From the NCBI GenBank assembly GCA_016872225.1, contig VHAW01000072.1, positions 1 through 8,601 on the forward strand: a stretch of 8,601 bases of DNA. Reading direction: 5' to 3'. Source of the stretch: Sphingomonadales bacterium. Its GTDB lineage: Bacteria; Bacteroidota; Bacteroidia; UBA7662. This document shows, piece after piece, positions 6,895 to 8,601 of this stretch; within the stretch, counting starts at the first letter, position 1, and the number at the start of each line of letters is the position of its first letter. Under the pieces are notes generated by a model that worked only from the letters and a program-made list of their open reading frames with translations, ran no database searches and was not told where the DNA came from. The translations under genes were made by a program, and so were the position numbers.

Positions 6895-7575
6895 CTAGGG
6901 ATAACGGGCATTTAGGTAAGCAATGAGTTGATCGGTAACATCAACTGAGTTATCCCCGTAGAGCAGTCCAGAACCTACCTGACGAGCCATCAAAAAGCGG
7001 TAGCCTCTCGCCTTGCTGAAGATCTCAAATTCTTTGTCCAACAAACCTCTTAGTTCCTGATCTACAATGCTTTCTGATTTAGAAAGTTCTTGCATGATAC
7101 CCTCCCTCATTTGTACGAGGTTCTGTTCTTTGCGAGCCAACATTTGTTCGGTAGCTGTCCTTTGACTCTCCCCCATGGTGGCCCCATTGCGTTGAAAATC
7201 CTCAACCTCTTTTCTAAAGCGAGTTGCCTCCCCGTCAAATTCCTTCTCGGCTTTCTGAAGACGTGCCTGCAAAGCATTACGTTTTCGGACCATTAACTTG
7301 AATTTGGTGGCAATTTCTTCCGAATTAACATAAGCTATACCTCCGTTACGAGCCACTACAGAGTCAAAACCCAAGCCCGCATTGGTCGGGATAGGATTCA
7401 AACCATTTAAACCAGATAAAGAGTCATTTTGACCTTTACTTGATTTTTGATTCCCTTCAGAAGGTGTTTCTCCTTGGTCGGCTTTTGGATTTTCATTCGA
7501 TCTTAATTGCAGACCCAAAACGACCAAGCCGGAAAACAAAACACTAATGCCCAATATTTTATAAAAAACTTTCAT
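6895..7575 (-). CDS. OmpH/Skp-family periplasmic chaperone-like protein
   Basis: Proteins of this family bind unfolded outer-membrane proteins in the periplasm. The 226 residues start with a basic-hydrophobic export segment (MKVFYKILGISVLFSGLVVLG). A polar Ser/Gly/Asn/Gln-rich linker follows at about 25-75, then the OmpH domain from about 78 (GGIAYVNSEEI, typical of the first strand). A long charged coiled coil spans about 93-185, and the closing segment is GYRFLMARQVGSGLLYGDNSVDVTDQLIAYLNARYP. That ending, with a strand followed by D-V-T-D and a final helix with LN, is characteristic. The export segment has neither a clear Ala-X-Ala cleavage site nor a lipobox Cys, so it may act as an inner-membrane anchor with the linker as a tether. 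It is longer than typical Skp (about 160 residues) because of that linker. It lies 77 bases downstream of the carboxylase gene on the same strand, away from any bamA gene in view. Confidence 0.85.
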   Translation of the reverse strand: MKVFYKILGISVLFSGLVVLGLQLRSNENPKADQGETPSEGNQKSSKGQNDSLSGLNGLNPIPTNAGLGFDSVVARNGGIAYVNSEEIATKFKLMVRKRNALQARLQKAEKEFDGEATRFRKEVEDFQRNGATMGESQRTATEQMLARKEQNLVQMREGIMQELSKSESIVDQELRGLLDKEFEIFSKARGYRFLMARQVGSGLLYGDNSVDVTDQLIAYLNARYP

Positions 7576-7652
7576 AGGTAAGAATCGATTAAAAAGTAAA
7601 TTATTTAACTTAATTTGAGTACTAATAACCTCGGGCCTATTTCTGAAAAATG

Positions 7653-8601
7653 CTAAAGCGGAATATTGCCGTGCTTACGGGGCGATGACACATAGGCCTT
7701 GGATTGGAGATAGGCAAAAGCCCGTAAAAGGCGTTTGCGACTTTCAGAGGGCAGAATCACCTCGTCGATAAAGCCGCGCGATGCGGCAATGTAGGGACTG
7801 GCGAATTTTTCGGTGTATTCGCTAACCTTCTGATTCAAAGTTGATTCACGGTTACTGCTTGAAGCAATTTCTCCTTTAAAAATGATTTCGGCAGCCCCTT
7901 TAGGTCCCATGACGGCGATTTCTGCACAAGGCCAAGCAAAATTGAAATCAGCCCCGATATGCTTGGAATTCATCACGTCGTAGGCTCCGCCGTAGGCTTT
8001 GCGGGTAATCAGGGTAACCTTGGGAACCGTGGCTTCTGCGAAGGCATACAGCAATTTAGCCCCATTGGTAATAATACCGTTCCATTCTTGTTCGGTGCCC
8101 GGCAAGAACCCCGGCACATCCACCAAGACGAGCAAAGGAATACGAAAAGCATCACAGAACCGCACAAAGCGGGCTGCTTTGCGAGAGGCATTGTTGTCGA
8201 GCACGCCGGCCAGCACCATGGGCTGATTGGCCACCACGCCCACGCTTTGACCGCTCATCCGACCAAAACCCACCAGGATATTCTCGGCAAACTCGGGTTG
8301 AACCTCCATCCAGGAATCAGAATCCAAGAGGCCTTGAACCACTTGATGCATGTCGTAAGGACTGTTGGAAGAATCCGGCACCACTTGATCCAATGCAGGG
8401 CGTAGATCGACGGGGCCAGGCTCTGCCCAGCCATGACCGCTGTGAGGAGGCTCTGCGCAATTCGGCGGAAGATAGGACATCAGCTGTCGCACGGCCATCA
8501 GGCATTCCCCTTCGTTGGGGTAGGTAAAATGAGCTATTCCAGAACGAGTCGCATGGGTCTGTGCTCCTCCCAAATCTTCGGAACTCACCTCTTCGTGGGT
8601 C
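7653..8601 (-). CDS. pccB: Acyl-CoA carboxylase carboxyltransferase (beta) subunit, probably propionyl-CoA carboxylase; N-terminal part missing
   Basis: This subunit transfers the carboxyl group from carboxybiotin to an acyl-CoA, most often propionyl-CoA to methylmalonyl-CoA, in the cytoplasm with a biotin-carrying alpha subunit. The visible part is about the C-terminal 315 residues of a family usually near 510-520; the frame is open past the right edge and the GTG at 8588 is internal. The first visible residues THEEVSSEDLGGAQTHATRSGIAHF are the usual junction between the N- and C-terminal crotonase-like halves. Counting from 8588, further motifs are LDQVVPDSSNSPYDM at 66-80, GFGRMSGQSVGVVANQP at 107-123, VLVDVPGFLPGTEQEW at 144-159, the acyl-CoA-binding RKAYGGAYDVM at 186-196, AWPCAEIAVMGPKGAAEI at 208-225, and the end PRKHGNIPL. 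Propionyl-CoA is the likeliest substrate, but methylcrotonyl- or acetyl-CoA-type enzymes share these motifs. The symbol is given by family, not proven substrate. Confidence 0.9.
   Translation of the reverse strand, partial: THEEVSSEDLGGAQTHATRSGIAHFTYPNEGECLMAVRQLMSYLPPNCAEPPHSGHGWAEPGPVDLRPALDQVVPDSSNSPYDMHQVVQGLLDSDSWMEVQPEFAENILVGFGRMSGQSVGVVANQPMVLAGVLDNNASRKAARFVRFCDAFRIPLLVLVDVPGFLPGTEQEWNGIITNGAKLLYAFAEATVPKVTLITRKAYGGAYDVMNSKHIGADFNFAWPCAEIAVMGPKGAAEIIFKGEIASSSNRESTLNQKVSEYTEKFASPYIAASRGFIDEVILPSESRKRLLRAFAYLQSKAYVSSPRKHGNIPL

Noticed and set aside
7576..7652. Promoter or terminator between the carboxylase subunit and the OmpH-like gene
   Set aside because: No TAnnTTTG match and no convincing hairpin were found on the minus strand; only AT-rich sequence is seen, so nothing is annotated.
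7959..8405. 148-codon open frame antisense to the carboxylase subunit, rich in His and Gly
   Set aside because: The opposite strand carries strong carboxyltransferase motifs throughout, and the antisense product looks like their reverse-strand image.

Overview
The window looks like chromosomal DNA from a member of the Bacteroidota. It carries the end of a large TonB-dependent receptor with an N-terminal carboxypeptidase-regulatory-like domain, followed directly by a DUF4249-type lipoprotein. An OmpH/Skp-like periplasmic protein is also present. Most genes lack a Shine-Dalgarno site, and one intergenic region has a TAnnTTTG box like the Bacteroidota -7 element. Base composition is moderate in the genes, with AT-rich spacers. 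The sequence does not support a placement below phylum.

Layout, left to right. Bases 2-2293 (+) are the 3' part of a TonB-dependent receptor gene that begins before the window. Bases 2299-3303 (+) encode its DUF4249 lipoprotein partner, starting 5 bases after the receptor stop. Bases 3354-4286 (+) encode thioredoxin reductase (trxB). Convergent with it, with only 14 bases between the stops, is a FAD-dependent amine/amino-acid-type oxidoreductase at 4301-5596 (-). A 193-base AT-rich divergent spacer (5597-5789) holds a perfect 8-bp inverted repeat and a candidate -7 box. It leads into an unidentified seven-helix membrane protein at 5790-6842 (+). A 52-base convergent spacer with a small stem-loop follows. 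Next come an OmpH-like protein at 6895-7575 (-) and, upstream of it on the same strand, the C-terminal part of an acyl-CoA (propionyl-CoA type) carboxylase carboxyltransferase subunit at 7653-8601 (-), which runs off the right edge.

Functionally the genes look like ordinary housekeeping and envelope functions rather than one dedicated system. The first two genes probably form an outer-membrane uptake unit of unknown substrate. trxB recycles thioredoxin with NADPH. The DAO-family enzyme oxidises an unknown amine or amino acid. The carboxylase subunit belongs to propionyl-CoA/branched-chain metabolism. The OmpH-like protein acts at the envelope. I saw no RNA gene, CRISPR array, insertion sequence or phage element. 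The least explained part is the membrane protein and its divergent control region. It is the best candidate for something undescribed, but nothing here shows a new system outright.
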